64,000 bases of DNA from Bacillota bacterium (GCA_013540605.1 JABVCK010000001.1:186001-250000), one strand, 5' to 3'; shown: positions 1-7,118, numbered from the stretch's first letter. The notes: generated from the sequence alone by a model not told the origin. Numbers and translations are program-made.

Positions 1-1
1 C

Positions 2-133
2 AGGCACCTTAAGGAACCTGGCTGTTCAGTGAAAAGTGCGGTTGAAAAGGGAAGGATTGCTTCATGGAGATATGAGAATTACACAGAGATAATGGGTGAG
101 ATTGAAGAGAGCAGGAGGAGAAGATATGATTAA
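2..133 (+). CDS. rsgA: Ribosome small-subunit GTPase RsgA, C-terminal end only
   Basis: The last 43 residues of a gene cut by the window edge. The reading frame contains H-L-K-EPGC, the downstream part of the zinc-binding run of RsgA (YloQ/CpgA), followed by [10 protein letters not shown], both typical of this family's C-terminus. RsgA is a circularly permuted GTPase that checks maturation of the 30S subunit in the cytosol. The stop codon lies 8 bases past the start of rpe, so the two genes are probably translationally coupled. The order rsgA-rpe-thiN-spoVM matches Bacillus subtilis, which supports the call despite the short fragment. Confidence 0.82.
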   Translation, partial: RHLKEPGCSVKSAVEKGRIASWRYENYTEIMGEIEESRRRRYD

Positions 134-794
134 ACTTGCCCCCTCCATACTGTCGGCGAATTTTGCGGACCTGGGCGGAGAGATAAAAAGAGCCGAAAGG
201 GGTGGAGCAGACCTCATTCACATAGACGTGATGGACGGGCATTTTGTGCCTAACATAACAATAGGCCCTCCGGTGATAAAGAGCATAAGGGGAGTTACAA
301 AGCTGCCCTTTGACGTTCATTTGATGATAGACAGAGCAGATTGCTATATTGAAGATTTTGCGAAGGCAGGGGCGGATATAATTACGGTTCACTGGGAGGC
401 TTCAACACACCTTAACAGGACATTGCAGCGCATCAAAGAAGCGGGGCTAAGGGCCGGAGTCTCAATTAACCCGGCGACTCCGGTTTCGGTTCTGCAGCAC
501 GTGTTGGAAGATGTTGACCTTGTCCTGGTGATGAGTGTTAACCCCGGTTTCGGCGGGCAAAAGTTTATAAAAGGGGCTTTGGAAAAAATCAGGGAACTGG
601 ATGCGCTGAAAAGGGATGCCTGCTATGGATACGAAATAGAGGTTGATGGGGGAGTCAACCTTGAAAACGCAGCAGCCATAATAGAAGCTGGAGCGACCAT
701 ACTGGTGGCGGGCTCCTCGGTTTACGGCGCGGAGCATGTTGAAGAAAGAGTCAAGGAGTTTAAGAGAATCTGTTATGGACTGAGGGAATGCTGA
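126..794 (+). CDS. rpe: Ribulose-phosphate 3-epimerase
   Basis: A 222-residue TIM-barrel enzyme of normal family length. It interconverts ribulose 5-phosphate and xylulose 5-phosphate in the pentose phosphate pathway. Visible marks are the N-terminal [12 protein letters not shown], the metal-binding [12 protein letters not shown] strand, the [12 protein letters not shown] phosphate loop and the C-terminal VDGGV / VAGSSV strands. I chose the ATG at 126 because AGGAGG lies 6-12 bases upstream; a GTG 30 bases earlier in the same frame has no such site. It overlaps the rsgA end by 8 bases and touches the thiN start, so the three genes are one transcription unit. Confidence 0.97.
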   Translation: MIKLAPSILSANFADLGGEIKRAERGGADLIHIDVMDGHFVPNITIGPPVIKSIRGVTKLPFDVHLMIDRADCYIEDFAKAGADIITVHWEASTHLNRTLQRIKEAGLRAGVSINPATPVSVLQHVLEDVDLVLVMSVNPGFGGQKFIKGALEKIRELDALKRDACYGYEIEVDGGVNLENAAAIIEAGATILVAGSSVYGAEHVEERVKEFKRICYGLREC

Positions 795-1420
795 TGGCAG
801 CAGTAATAATATCCCATGGAACTATCCGCGATTATGAATTTCATAAAGGGATAATAAAGCAGGATGATTTAGTTATATGCGCTGATGGAGGCGCTGCGCA
901 TGCAAGGAAGATGGGTATTGAACCCGATGTAATTCTTGGGGATTTTGATTCTTTGAGGGAATGCGATCTTGACAGTTTCAAAGAAGCTGAGATTTTGACC
1001 TTTCCCCGGAACAAGGACAAAACAGACACCGAACTCGCAGTGGACTACGCGGTCGCAAAGGGTGAGAAGCGCATTATAATGCTCGGTTCTACAGGGACCA
1101 GGCTGGACCATACGCTGTCAAACATTTTTCTTCTGAAAACCATGCTGGATAAAGGGGTCAGAGGAGAAATCATCAACGAGAATAACAGGATTTTTTTAAT
1201 ATCGGATACGGCAAAGATAAGCGGAAGGGGCACCATTGTTTCCCTGGTTCCGCTTAGCACGAAGGTAACAGGAATAACGCTTCGGGGGTTCAAGTATCCC
1301 CTTGAGAATGAAACCATCGAGATAGGAAGTTCTAGGGGAGTCAGCAACGTATTGGTCGAGGAGACCGGGGAAATCAGTCTAAGCGGCGGCCTGCTGCTTG
1401 TTGTTGAGGCTAAGGATTAA
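794..1420 (+). CDS. thiN: Thiamine pyrophosphokinase
   Basis: About 208 residues. Transfers pyrophosphate from ATP to thiamine to give thiamine diphosphate. The family motifs are present: CADGGAAHA, PDVILGDFDSL, KDKTDTELAVDYA and GSTGTRLDHTLSN, followed by a beta-rich C-terminal thiamine-binding domain. Two in-frame ATGs exist, at 788 and 794; GAGGG at 782-786 is better spaced for 794, where the A of the ATG is also the last base of the rpe stop. A strong hairpin terminator follows at 1444. The neighbourhood (rpe before, spoVM after) is the conserved Bacillota arrangement. Confidence 0.93.
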   Translation: MAAVIISHGTIRDYEFHKGIIKQDDLVICADGGAAHARKMGIEPDVILGDFDSLRECDLDSFKEAEILTFPRNKDKTDTELAVDYAVAKGEKRIIMLGSTGTRLDHTLSNIFLLKTMLDKGVRGEIINENNRIFLISDTAKISGRGTIVSLVPLSTKVTGITLRGFKYPLENETIEIGSSRGVSNVLVEETGEISLSGGLLLVVEAKD

Positions 1421-1443
1421 AATAAATAGTGTCAATGAGTAAG

Positions 1444-1476
1444 CTTCCTGCATACCATAGTATCAGGGAGTTTTTT
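1444..1476 (+). terminator. Intrinsic terminator after thiN
   Basis: CTTCCTG (1444-1450) pairs with CAGGGAG (1464-1470) and an inner ATAC/GTAT stem closes the loop; six T residues follow at once. It should end the rsgA-rpe-thiN transcript. Confidence 0.85.
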
Positions 1477-1487
1477 ATTGGTCAAAA

Positions 1488-1596
1488 GGGGACATTCCGC
1501 GGCAAGGAATGTCAATTGGGGACATTCCTCCCACCTTAGATTTGGGCTTCAGAGAGGAGGTGTGTCCCCTGGCCTTAAAAGCAGCGGTGTGTCCCC
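1488..1596. repeat. Nested GGGGACA dispersed repeat, copy 1
   Basis: Two GGGGACATTCC words (1488-1498 and 1518-1528) face two GGTGTGTCCCC words (1559-1569 and 1586-1596), so GGGGACA and TGTCCCC arms form a nested inverted repeat. The first 26 or so bases, through GCGGCAAGGAATG, are the same as at 46216-46241 in front of the flagellar riboswitch. Single words of the family also occur at 2342, 22051 and 24002. No transposase gene is inside. This looks like a small non-autonomous repeat inserted upstream of the small membrane protein gene at 1620. Confidence 0.75.
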
Positions 1597-1619
1597 TTGT
1601 CTTAAAAGGGGGTATAAGC

Positions 1620-1775
1620 TTGAAAAAGCTTAACATACGTAAAATTGTCGGTTTAGTTATGATTGGGGCCGGAGTATTAATAACTATGTTTTATGTGCCG
1701 TCGTGGGTTTGGTTTCTTGTGCTTGGCGTGCTATGCGTACTGTTTGTCTTTACGCTGATACGTATTTATTTGTAA
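1620..1775 (+). CDS. Small membrane protein upstream of spoVM, unknown function
   Basis: A 51-residue protein starting at TTG 1620, just after AAAAGGGGG. It is MKKLNIRKI followed by two closely spaced hydrophobic segments (about residues 10-24 and 27-46) with a PSW turn, so it is probably a two-pass membrane hairpin. The same frame is open upstream to 1509, but that part lies within the repeat copy and has no ribosome binding site, so I did not use it. I do not recognise a named family. Its position just ahead of a second similar gene and spoVM suggests, by inference only, a role in sporulation or the cell envelope. Confidence 0.6.
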   Translation: MKKLNIRKIVGLVMIGAGVLITMFYVPSWVWFLVLGVLCVLFVFTLIRIYL

Positions 1776-1833
1776 CAATTGGCAAATTCGCTGAATGTAA
1801 TGAAAAGTGCCTTTTTGGCTGGAGGTGTTTGAG

Positions 1834-1986
1834 TTGTCCAGGCATTGGAATGAGACTTTAGGAATCATGCTGCTGGCAGCATTTATTCTGGGAATTGTGC
1901 TGAAGGCTTTATTACCGGTGTGGGGCTGGCTCTTAATAGTGAGTGTTGGGTTAATATATTTCGGTTACAGGATTTTTGTCGACTAA
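1834..1986 (+). CDS. Small membrane protein next to spoVM, unknown function
   Basis: A 50-residue reading frame from TTG 1834 with GGAGGTG at 1821-1827 as ribosome binding site. The product starts SRHWNETLG and then has two hydrophobic stretches separated by a short PVWGW turn, ending YRIFVD. It resembles the upstream protein (1620-1775) in size and two-segment design, though not clearly in sequence. It ends 18 bases before the spoVM start, so co-expression with spoVM is likely. No function can be assigned from sequence. Confidence 0.6.
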   Translation: MSRHWNETLGIMLLAAFILGIVLKALLPVWGWLLIVSVGLIYFGYRIFVD

Positions 1987-2004
1987 TTTTCGGGAGGTGC
2001 TGTT

Positions 2005-2082
2005 ATGAAGATATATGTAATCAAGCCGCCAAAATTTTTAAGTTCTATAATTAAAAAGCTTTTCAGATTCAAACAGGAGTGA
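2005..2082 (+). CDS. spoVM: Stage V sporulation protein M (SpoVM)
   Basis: Only 25 residues: MKIYVIKPPKFLSS followed by a basic amphipathic stretch ending FRFKQE. It aligns by eye with Bacillus SpoVM, which begins MKFYTIKLPKFLGG. SpoVM is an amphipathic helix that senses the convex curvature of the forespore and anchors SpoIVA, starting spore coat assembly. The Pro in PPKFL, important for its membrane behaviour in Bacillus, is present. GGGAGGTG at 1992-1999 is a strong ribosome binding site. The thiN-spoVM-rpmB order is the same as in Bacillus. Such a short gene is easily missed by gene finders. Confidence 0.9.
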   Translation: MKIYVIKPPKFLSSIIKKLFRFKQE

Positions 2083-2084
2083 AT

Positions 2085-2122
2085 AAAAAAACGTGCCGAG
2101 TAACTGTGCTCTGCACGTTTTT
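2085..2122. terminator. Bidirectional terminator between spoVM and rpmB
   Basis: An A-run plus ACGTGC (to 2096) pairs with GCACGT plus a T-run (2113-2122). Because the stem has A residues on one side and T residues on the other, it can stop transcription from spoVM (plus) and rpmB (minus), which converge here. Confidence 0.85.
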
Positions 2123-2127
2123 GTTAG

Positions 2128-2319
2128 CTATATTGACCTCACTACCTTACCGGAACGCAAGCAACGGGTACATACGTAAATCCTCTTGGGGCTCCCGTCA
2201 ACAATAGCCTTTACCTTTTTTATGTTAGGGCTCCAACGCCTCTTTGAATGCCTGTTGGAGTGACTAACTTTGCTACCAGCCAAGCGTTCTTTATCACATA
2301 TGTGACAAACTGTAGCCAT
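2128..2319 (-). CDS. rpmB: 50S ribosomal protein L28
   Basis: A 63-residue ribosomal protein of the zinc-binding type: CHIC (residues 5-8) and CTRC (50-53) form a four-cysteine site. The core SNRHSKRRWSPNI is typical of L28. The start at 2319 reads MATVCHIC and has GGAGG 9-13 bases upstream on the minus strand; the open frame extends ten codons further but without support. It is transcribed against its neighbours, as in many Bacillota, with its own start region at 2320-2400. Confidence 0.95.
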   Translation of the reverse strand: MATVCHICDKERLAGSKVSHSNRHSKRRWSPNIKKVKAIVDGSPKRIYVCTRCLRSGKVVRSI

Positions 2320-2341
2320 AAAAACACCTCCTATAATGTCA

Positions 2342-2352
2342 GGGGACACACC
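2342..2352 (-). repeat. GGTGTGTCCCC repeat word, copy 2
   Basis: GGGGACACACC on the plus strand is the exact reverse complement of the GGTGTGTCCCC arm of the repeat at 1488-1596. It lies about 20 bases upstream of the rpmB start codon. Only a single arm is seen, so this may be a decayed copy. Confidence 0.45.
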
Positions 2353-2430
2353 TTACAGTAAAACAATAATATTTTAACATACAACAATATTATTGGCAAC
2401 AGGGTATATTAATAAACAATTTGGGCTCAG

Positions 2431-2459
2431 TTGTAAAAAGAAACCGTATATTATAGAAT
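2431..2459 (+). promoter_or_regulatory. Sigma-A promoter for the asp23-fakA-recG unit
   Basis: TTGTAA (2431-2436) and TAGAAT (2454-2459) are separated by 17 bases. The predicted transcription start near 2466 would put the long hairpin at 2472-2515 at the very 5' end of the message. Confidence 0.6.
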
Positions 2460-2471
2460 ATATATATCCTA

Positions 2472-2515
2472 AATAGTCCCTGGCACGAGCCTCACGGCTG
2501 TGTACAGGAACTATT
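2472..2515 (+). promoter_or_regulatory. Long leader hairpin upstream of the Asp23-family gene
   Basis: AATAGTCCCTG (2472-2482) pairs with CAGGAACTATT (2505-2515) with one mismatch, and the inside continues as GCAC/GTGT and AGCC/GGCT around a TCAC loop. The stem is nearly uninterrupted, ends 4-5 bases before the ribosome binding site GAGGAGG, and has no T-run, so it is not an ordinary terminator. It may stabilise the 5' end or control translation. I do not recognise it as a named RNA family. Confidence 0.6.
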
Positions 2516-2533
2516 ATACGAGGAGGTAATTAT

Positions 2534-2887
2534 ATGTCCGCAAAGATAGAAAATGAATACGGGTCAATCACGGTTAGTGATGAAGTGCTGGCAAATATCG
2601 CCGGAATTGCTACCATGGAATGCTACGGTCTGGTAGGTATGGCCTCTAAAAGCAGCGCAGACGGGATAGTTGAATTATTGAGAAGGGAACACCTTAGCAA
2701 AGGGGTTAAAGTATATTCCGAAGAGGATAACTACCTGGTTATTGACTTATATATTGTGGTAGAATTCGGTACTAGAATATCCACTGTTGCGCAAAACATT
2801 ATAGACAAAGTCAAATACACGGTGGAAACAATGACGGGGATGAAGGTTAAGAAGGTAAATGTTAATGTTCAGGGCGTAAGGGTTTAG
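2534..2887 (+). CDS. Asp23/Gls24 family envelope stress protein (YloU-like)
   Basis: 117 residues, full family length. The domain begins YGSITVSDEVLANIAGIAT and ends with VQGVRV, typical of Asp23/YloU proteins. In Staphylococcus, Asp23 is a membrane-associated protein linked to cell-envelope stress; in most Bacillota the yloU-yloV pair is conserved and the precise role of YloU is unsettled. The start follows GAGGAGG by 8 bases. The fakA-like gene begins 19 bases downstream, so the two are cotranscribed. Confidence 0.9.
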   Translation: MSAKIENEYGSITVSDEVLANIAGIATMECYGLVGMASKSSADGIVELLRREHLSKGVKVYSEEDNYLVIDLYIVVEFGTRISTVAQNIIDKVKYTVETMTGMKVKKVNVNVQGVRV

Positions 2888-2906
2888 GCACAAAGGAGGT
2901 ATAGAC

Positions 2907-4517
2907 TTGAAAAACCAGTACATAGATGGTCCGCTATTAATGAAAATGTTTGTCAATGCAGCAAATACTCTGGATAATAATAGAGAAGCCATAGATTCCC
3001 TGAATGTTTTTCCGGTTCCGGACGGAGATACAGGCACAAACATGTCGTTAACCATGTTTTCAGCGGTGGAAGAGTTGAACCGACTGAAGGAGGTTACGGT
3101 GGGAAGCGTGGCTGAGGCGGTAGCAAGCGGTTCACTAATGGGGGCAAGGGGAAATTCCGGCGTTATACTGTCACAGCTCTTCAGGGGATTTGCAGCCAAG
3201 TTGAAAAATCTAAGAAATGTCGATACTGTTCAGTTTGCGCATGCACTCGCTGAGGGCGTAGACACTGCATACAAAGCAGTTATGAAGCCGACCGAGGGCA
3301 CAATACTCACCGTCGCAAGGGAAACTGCGGAAAAGGCTGTTAGAATCAGCAGCGAAGTCAAGGATTTTAACAAGTTCATAGAAGAAATTCTTCTACAATC
3401 CACCTCCACCCTGGAAAAAACGTCTCAGATGCTGAAGGTGCTTGCACAGGCCGGTGTAGTGGATGCAGGAGGTAAGGGTTTTGTATATATATTATTGGGG
3501 CTTCTGAAGACCTTAAAGGGCGAGGATATCAAGCTGAACGGAAAGAACAGGCTTACGGCTGTGGCGACCGAAGAGCTTGATGAGGAACTGTACCTGGAAT
3601 ACCCATATTGTACAGAATTTATAATAAAAAATCCAAAGGGTACACCTGAACAGCTTAAGGAGTTATTAAGCGGTTTGGGAGACTCAACCCTGGTGGTTGG
3701 TGATGGCAGGGTAATAAAGGTTCATATACATACTGATAGGCCAAATAAAGTTATGGAAGAGGGCCTACGGCTGGGAGAGCTGTCAAGGATTAAAATTGAA
3801 AATATGAAAGAGCAGCACAGGTCAATAATTGAGGATGAGATTAAAGAGGAGCAGAAGGCTAAAGATTACGGAATTATTAGTGTATCAATGGGAGATGGCT
3901 TTTCAAACCTGTTCAAAGACCTGGGTGTTGACGTAGTAATTCATGGAGGCCAGACGATGAATCCAAGCACCCAGGACATAGTAAAGGCGGTGGACAGCCT
4001 GAATGCGGAGAACATAATTGTACTTCCTAACAACAGCAACATAATACTTGCCGCCAACCAGGCAAGGGAACTCAGTTCTAAAAATGTATACGTCGTTCCA
4101 AGCAAGACAATACCACAGGGAATTTCTGCCATGGTTGCCTTCAACAGTATGCAAAGCGCAGAGGACAATTTCAGGGAAATGACAGAAGCGCTGGAAAGAG
4201 TGAAAACCGGCCAGGTAACCTATGCGGTCAGGGATTCGGTTTTTGATGGAATAGAAATAAAAGAAGGGGATATTATTGGGATAGGAGAGGGCAAGATTAA
4301 GAACAAAGGGGATAATATTTCTGATGTTGCCTTTGAGCTTGTGAAAACGCTTATTGACGATGATAGTGAAGTTATAACGGTATTTTACGGTCAAGAAGTG
4401 GATGAGGATGATGCATACAGTCTGGAAGAAAGGATCAGTGAAGAATACAAGGATTGCGATGTGGAAGTTCACTATGGAGGACAACCCGTCTATTATTATG
4501 TATTTGCGGTGGAATAA
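2907..4517 (+). CDS. DAK-phosphatase domain protein, FakA/YloV family
   Basis: 536 residues, close to the usual 550. The N-terminal DhaL-like domain carries NVFPVPDGDTGTNM (about residues 32-45), GARGNSGVILSQLFRG and DAGGKGFVYIL, the ATP/metal site of the fatty-acid kinase catalytic subunit FakA. The middle and C-terminal parts match the rest of the YloV family. FakA phosphorylates fatty acids held by a FakB (DegV-type) carrier so that they can enter phospholipid synthesis through PlsX/PlsY; a plsX gene is in this same window. No fakB is seen nearby. Start is TTG 2907 after AAAGGAGG. Confidence 0.88.
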   Translation: MKNQYIDGPLLMKMFVNAANTLDNNREAIDSLNVFPVPDGDTGTNMSLTMFSAVEELNRLKEVTVGSVAEAVASGSLMGARGNSGVILSQLFRGFAAKLKNLRNVDTVQFAHALAEGVDTAYKAVMKPTEGTILTVARETAEKAVRISSEVKDFNKFIEEILLQSTSTLEKTSQMLKVLAQAGVVDAGGKGFVYILLGLLKTLKGEDIKLNGKNRLTAVATEELDEELYLEYPYCTEFIIKNPKGTPEQLKELLSGLGDSTLVVGDGRVIKVHIHTDRPNKVMEEGLRLGELSRIKIENMKEQHRSIIEDEIKEEQKAKDYGIISVSMGDGFSNLFKDLGVDVVIHGGQTMNPSTQDIVKAVDSLNAENIIVLPNNSNIILAANQARELSSKNVYVVPSKTIPQGISAMVAFNSMQSAEDNFREMTEALERVKTGQVTYAVRDSVFDGIEIKEGDIIGIGEGKIKNKGDNISDVAFELVKTLIDDDSEVITVFYGQEVDEDDAYSLEERISEEYKDCDVEVHYGGQPVYYYVFAVE

Positions 4518-4544
4518 CGGCAGAACGATAAACGGGGTGGCTAT

Positions 4545-6611
4545 ATGGATGGACTAAAGGTTCCTGTGTCGGCAGTAAGGGGCATAGGTGAAAAAAAACA
4601 AAAACTCTTCGAAGCAGCGGGAATAAAATCCGTGGAAGACCTTTTGCATTATTTCCCCAGGGATTATGAGGACAGGACAAAAATCCATTGTTTGAAGCAA
4701 CTGCCTTCGAATGAAAAAGTGTGGATACGGGCCATGGTGACCGGTACTGCCAGCACCCGTTATATTAAAAGGAACTTTTCTGTTACGAAGCTGCAGATAG
4801 AGGACACGAGCGGTAAAGGGTGGGCGGTTTGGTTTAATAACCCCTTTACGGCTAAGGGGCTGCGCAGGGGAGTTGTGTATGATTTTTTTGGAAAGGCAGT
4901 AGTTAAATTCGGTGAAACCCAGGTACAGAACCCCAACGTGTGTGAAACAGCGAAACAGGATGATAACTATAAGAAGAATATTGTTCCTATATATTCCAAG
5001 AGCGGGAAACTGTCCACAGGAGATTTTGAAAGAGCAATATACAACGCAATGGGGATAGCCGAGGGCAAGTTTGACGAAATTTTTCCCCACAGGGTTCGCG
5101 AGGAATATAATCTGGAAGAAAAAAACGTTGCAATCAGAAATATACATTTTCCAGCCGATTATAAGAGCATTGAGAGGTCCAGACACAGGCTTGCCTTTGA
5201 GGAGCTTTTCCTTTTACAGCTGAGCCTGTTTTTAATAAAAAGCGGTTATCAAAGGGAAGGCGCCGGCATAAAATTATGTGCGTCGGACAAGGAAACAGAA
5301 TTCCTGAGCAGACTCCCGTTTACCCTTACTGGTGCACAGCTGCGGGTATGGCATGAGATTAAAGGTGATATGGAAAGTAATAAATCTATGAACAGGCTGC
5401 TGCAAGGGGATGTGGGATCGGGTAAAACCGTGTTGGCGGCCCTTGCAATGGTGAAGGCGGCTGCTAACGGGTACCAGGGGGCTCTCATGGTTCCAACTGA
5501 GATCCTTGCTGAACAGCACTACATAACCCTAAACAGCATGATGAAGGATCATGGAATAAAGGTGGAACTATTGACCGGGAGCTGCTCCGCAGGAGAAAAA
5601 CGTGAAAAATATAGGAAAATTCAGCAAGGTGAAGTGGATATAATAATTGGTACTCATGCCCTTATTCAGGAGAAACTCGAATATAGAAACCTGGGGATTG
5701 TTGTGACCGACGAGCAGCATAGGTTTGGAGTGAGGCAAAGGGCAGCTTTGCTTAATAAGGGTAAGAACCCCGAAGTGCTGGTGATGACGGCGACACCCAT
5801 ACCAAGAACCCTTGCGTTGATACTTCATGGAGATATGGATATTTCAGTGATAGATCAGATGCCTCCGGGCAGGAAGGAAGTTAAAACCTATGTAATTGAA
5901 GACAGCCTGAGGCAGAGGGCTTATGATTTTGTTGCGAAGCAGGTCAAGGAAGGACGACAGGGGTATATTGTATGCCCGCTGATTGAGGATTCCGAATCCA
6001 TAGAAGCGGCTTCAGCCGCTGAGATATATGACAGCCTTGCGGCAGGACATTTTAAAGATTTAAGGGTATCTCTGCTCCATGGAAAGATGTCCTCAAATGA
6101 AAAAGAATGCATAATGAAGGGATTCAGAGACGGTAAGATAGATTTATTGGTTTCAACTACCGTTATAGAAGTGGGAGTCAATGTGCCGAACGCAAATATC
6201 ATGCTGGTGGAGAACGCAGAAAGATTTGGTCTGGCACAGCTCCATCAACTGCGGGGGAGGGTTGGAAGGGGCAATTACCAGTCCTATTGTATCTTAATAA
6301 ATGGAAACAGGGGATCGACCGCAGTGGAACGGATGCGGATACTGGCATCCTCGTCCGATGGGTTTGCGATATCAGAAAAGGACCTGGAACTCAGGGGGCC
6401 GGGCGATTTTTTGGGAACAAGACAGCACGGCATTCCGGAACTGAAGATTGCCCAGCTTCCCAGGGATATAAACATACTCAAACAGGTTCAGAGGCTGGCT
6501 GAGGAGTTTATGGACGAAAAAGCCGGGTTTTCAGACCAGGAACGGGCACTGGTAATGGAAAAATCTAAGCTTTTCTTATCTGAGAATAATTTTCCTGGCA
6601 GCACAATTTAA
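4545..6611 (+). CDS. recG: ATP-dependent DNA helicase RecG
   Basis: 688 residues, normal for RecG. It remodels stalled replication forks and branch-migrates Holliday junctions. The N-terminal wedge/OB domain (HYFPRDYEDRT near residue 35) is followed by the helicase core: QGDVGSGKT Walker A (about 285-295), VTDEQHRFGVRQR motif II (about 388), TATPIPRT, then STTVIEVGVNVPNA and QLRGRVGR in the second RecA-like domain. The C-terminus has the RecG GPGDFLGTRQHG motif. GGGGTGG precedes the ATG. It follows the fakA-like gene by 27 bases and closes this unit. Confidence 0.97.
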   Translation: MDGLKVPVSAVRGIGEKKQKLFEAAGIKSVEDLLHYFPRDYEDRTKIHCLKQLPSNEKVWIRAMVTGTASTRYIKRNFSVTKLQIEDTSGKGWAVWFNNPFTAKGLRRGVVYDFFGKAVVKFGETQVQNPNVCETAKQDDNYKKNIVPIYSKSGKLSTGDFERAIYNAMGIAEGKFDEIFPHRVREEYNLEEKNVAIRNIHFPADYKSIERSRHRLAFEELFLLQLSLFLIKSGYQREGAGIKLCASDKETEFLSRLPFTLTGAQLRVWHEIKGDMESNKSMNRLLQGDVGSGKTVLAALAMVKAAANGYQGALMVPTEILAEQHYITLNSMMKDHGIKVELLTGSCSAGEKREKYRKIQQGEVDIIIGTHALIQEKLEYRNLGIVVTDEQHRFGVRQRAALLNKGKNPEVLVMTATPIPRTLALILHGDMDISVIDQMPPGRKEVKTYVIEDSLRQRAYDFVAKQVKEGRQGYIVCPLIEDSESIEAASAAEIYDSLAAGHFKDLRVSLLHGKMSSNEKECIMKGFRDGKIDLLVSTTVIEVGVNVPNANIMLVENAERFGLAQLHQLRGRVGRGNYQSYCILINGNRGSTAVERMRILASSSDGFAISEKDLELRGPGDFLGTRQHGIPELKIAQLPRDINILKQVQRLAEEFMDEKAGFSDQERALVMEKSKLFLSENNFPGSTI

Positions 6612-6622
6612 TTGAAACAACA

Positions 6623-6643
6623 GCATTAATTGCTAGTTTAAAA
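6623..6643 (+). promoter_or_regulatory. Conserved element upstream of first SASP gene
   Basis: A 21-base block that matches 7043-7063 upstream of the second SASP gene at 20 of 21 positions (core ATTGCTAGTTTAAAA). In both cases it starts 59-60 bases before the AGGAGG ribosome binding site. A shared forespore-specific (sigma-G type) promoter part or operator is likely by position, but I could not fit standard -35 and -10 boxes to both copies. Confidence 0.5.
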
Positions 6644-6696
6644 TGCACCTCTCTGTACAAACTATGATTAGATTAAATTACAGGAGGTGAATTTAT

Positions 6697-6987
6697 TTGG
6701 ATAATATGACAGGAAGAATAGGGACGGCCGGAATCACCGGAACCACCGGGACCACCGGAATCACCGGAATCACCGGAACCACCGGGACCACCGGAACAAG
6801 CAGGGTGCTCTATCCGCAGGCGAAGGAAGCCCTTAATAGAATGAAATTTGAGGTTGCCAGCCAGATTGGCGTTAACCTTACCGATGGCTACAATGGAAAC
6901 ATTAGAGCTAGGGATGCGGGCTCCGTCGGCGGTTTTATGGTAAAGAGGATGATTGAACAGGTTGAAAGGCAGATGAGCGGAAGATAA
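6697..6987 (+). CDS. Alpha/beta-type small acid-soluble spore protein with collagen-like N-terminal tract
   Basis: 96 residues, longer than the usual 60-70. The C-terminal part (from about residue 37) is a standard DNA-binding alpha/beta SASP: a helix with KFEVASQIGV, the germination-protease cleavage region, then GYNGNIRARDAG, GSVGGFMVKRMIEQ. SASPs coat spore DNA and protect it from UV and heat. The N-terminus is odd: residues 6-35 are ten G-X-Y triplets, mostly Gly-Ile-Thr or Gly-Thr-Thr, resembling the Gly-X-Thr repeats of exosporium collagen-like proteins. Start TTG 6697 has AGGAGG at 6682-6687; an internal GTG at 6805 would give a normal-length SASP but lacks a good ribosome site. Confidence 0.85.
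   Translation: MDNMTGRIGTAGITGTTGTTGITGITGTTGTTGTSRVLYPQAKEALNRMKFEVASQIGVNLTDGYNGNIRARDAGSVGGFMVKRMIEQVERQMSGR
6730..6801 (+). repeat. 9-base tandem repeat encoding Gly-X-Thr triplets
   Basis: Eight 9-base units in tandem within the SASP gene. Calling GGAATCACC A, GGAACCACC B and GGGACCACC C, the order is A-B-C-A-A-B-C plus a final GGAACAAGC. The A-B-C block is a 27-base unit present twice, which points to slipped-strand or recombination duplication. Every unit is in frame and encodes Gly-Ile-Thr or Gly-Thr-Thr. Confidence 0.92.
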
Positions 6988-7000
6988 CTAGTACTTAAAC

Positions 7001-7023
7001 AAAGGAACGGTACCCGTTCCTTT
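7001..7023 (+). terminator. Hairpin terminator after the first SASP gene
   Basis: AAAGGAACGG (7001-7010) and CCGTTCCTTT (7014-7023) form a perfect 10-base-pair stem around a TAC loop. Only three T residues end the stem, so termination may be partial. Confidence 0.7.
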
Positions 7024-7042
7024 GATTAAAATGAAAACAGTA

Positions 7043-7063
7043 GCATTTATTGCTAGTTTAAAA
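7043..7063 (+). promoter_or_regulatory. Conserved element upstream of second SASP gene
   Basis: Second copy of the 21-base block described at 6623-6643, with one base difference, again about 60 bases ahead of the ribosome binding site. Flanking sequences are not conserved, so the block itself is probably the functional part. Confidence 0.5.
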
Positions 7064-7118
7064 CGAAAACCTTGTGGTTAAATTAATAATACAAACCGTA
7101 ACAGGAGGTGAGAAGACA

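Noticed and set aside
1509-1619. N-terminal extension of the small membrane protein at 1620
   Set aside because: The extension is translated repeat DNA (GGGGACA family) without a ribosome site; TTG 1620 has one.
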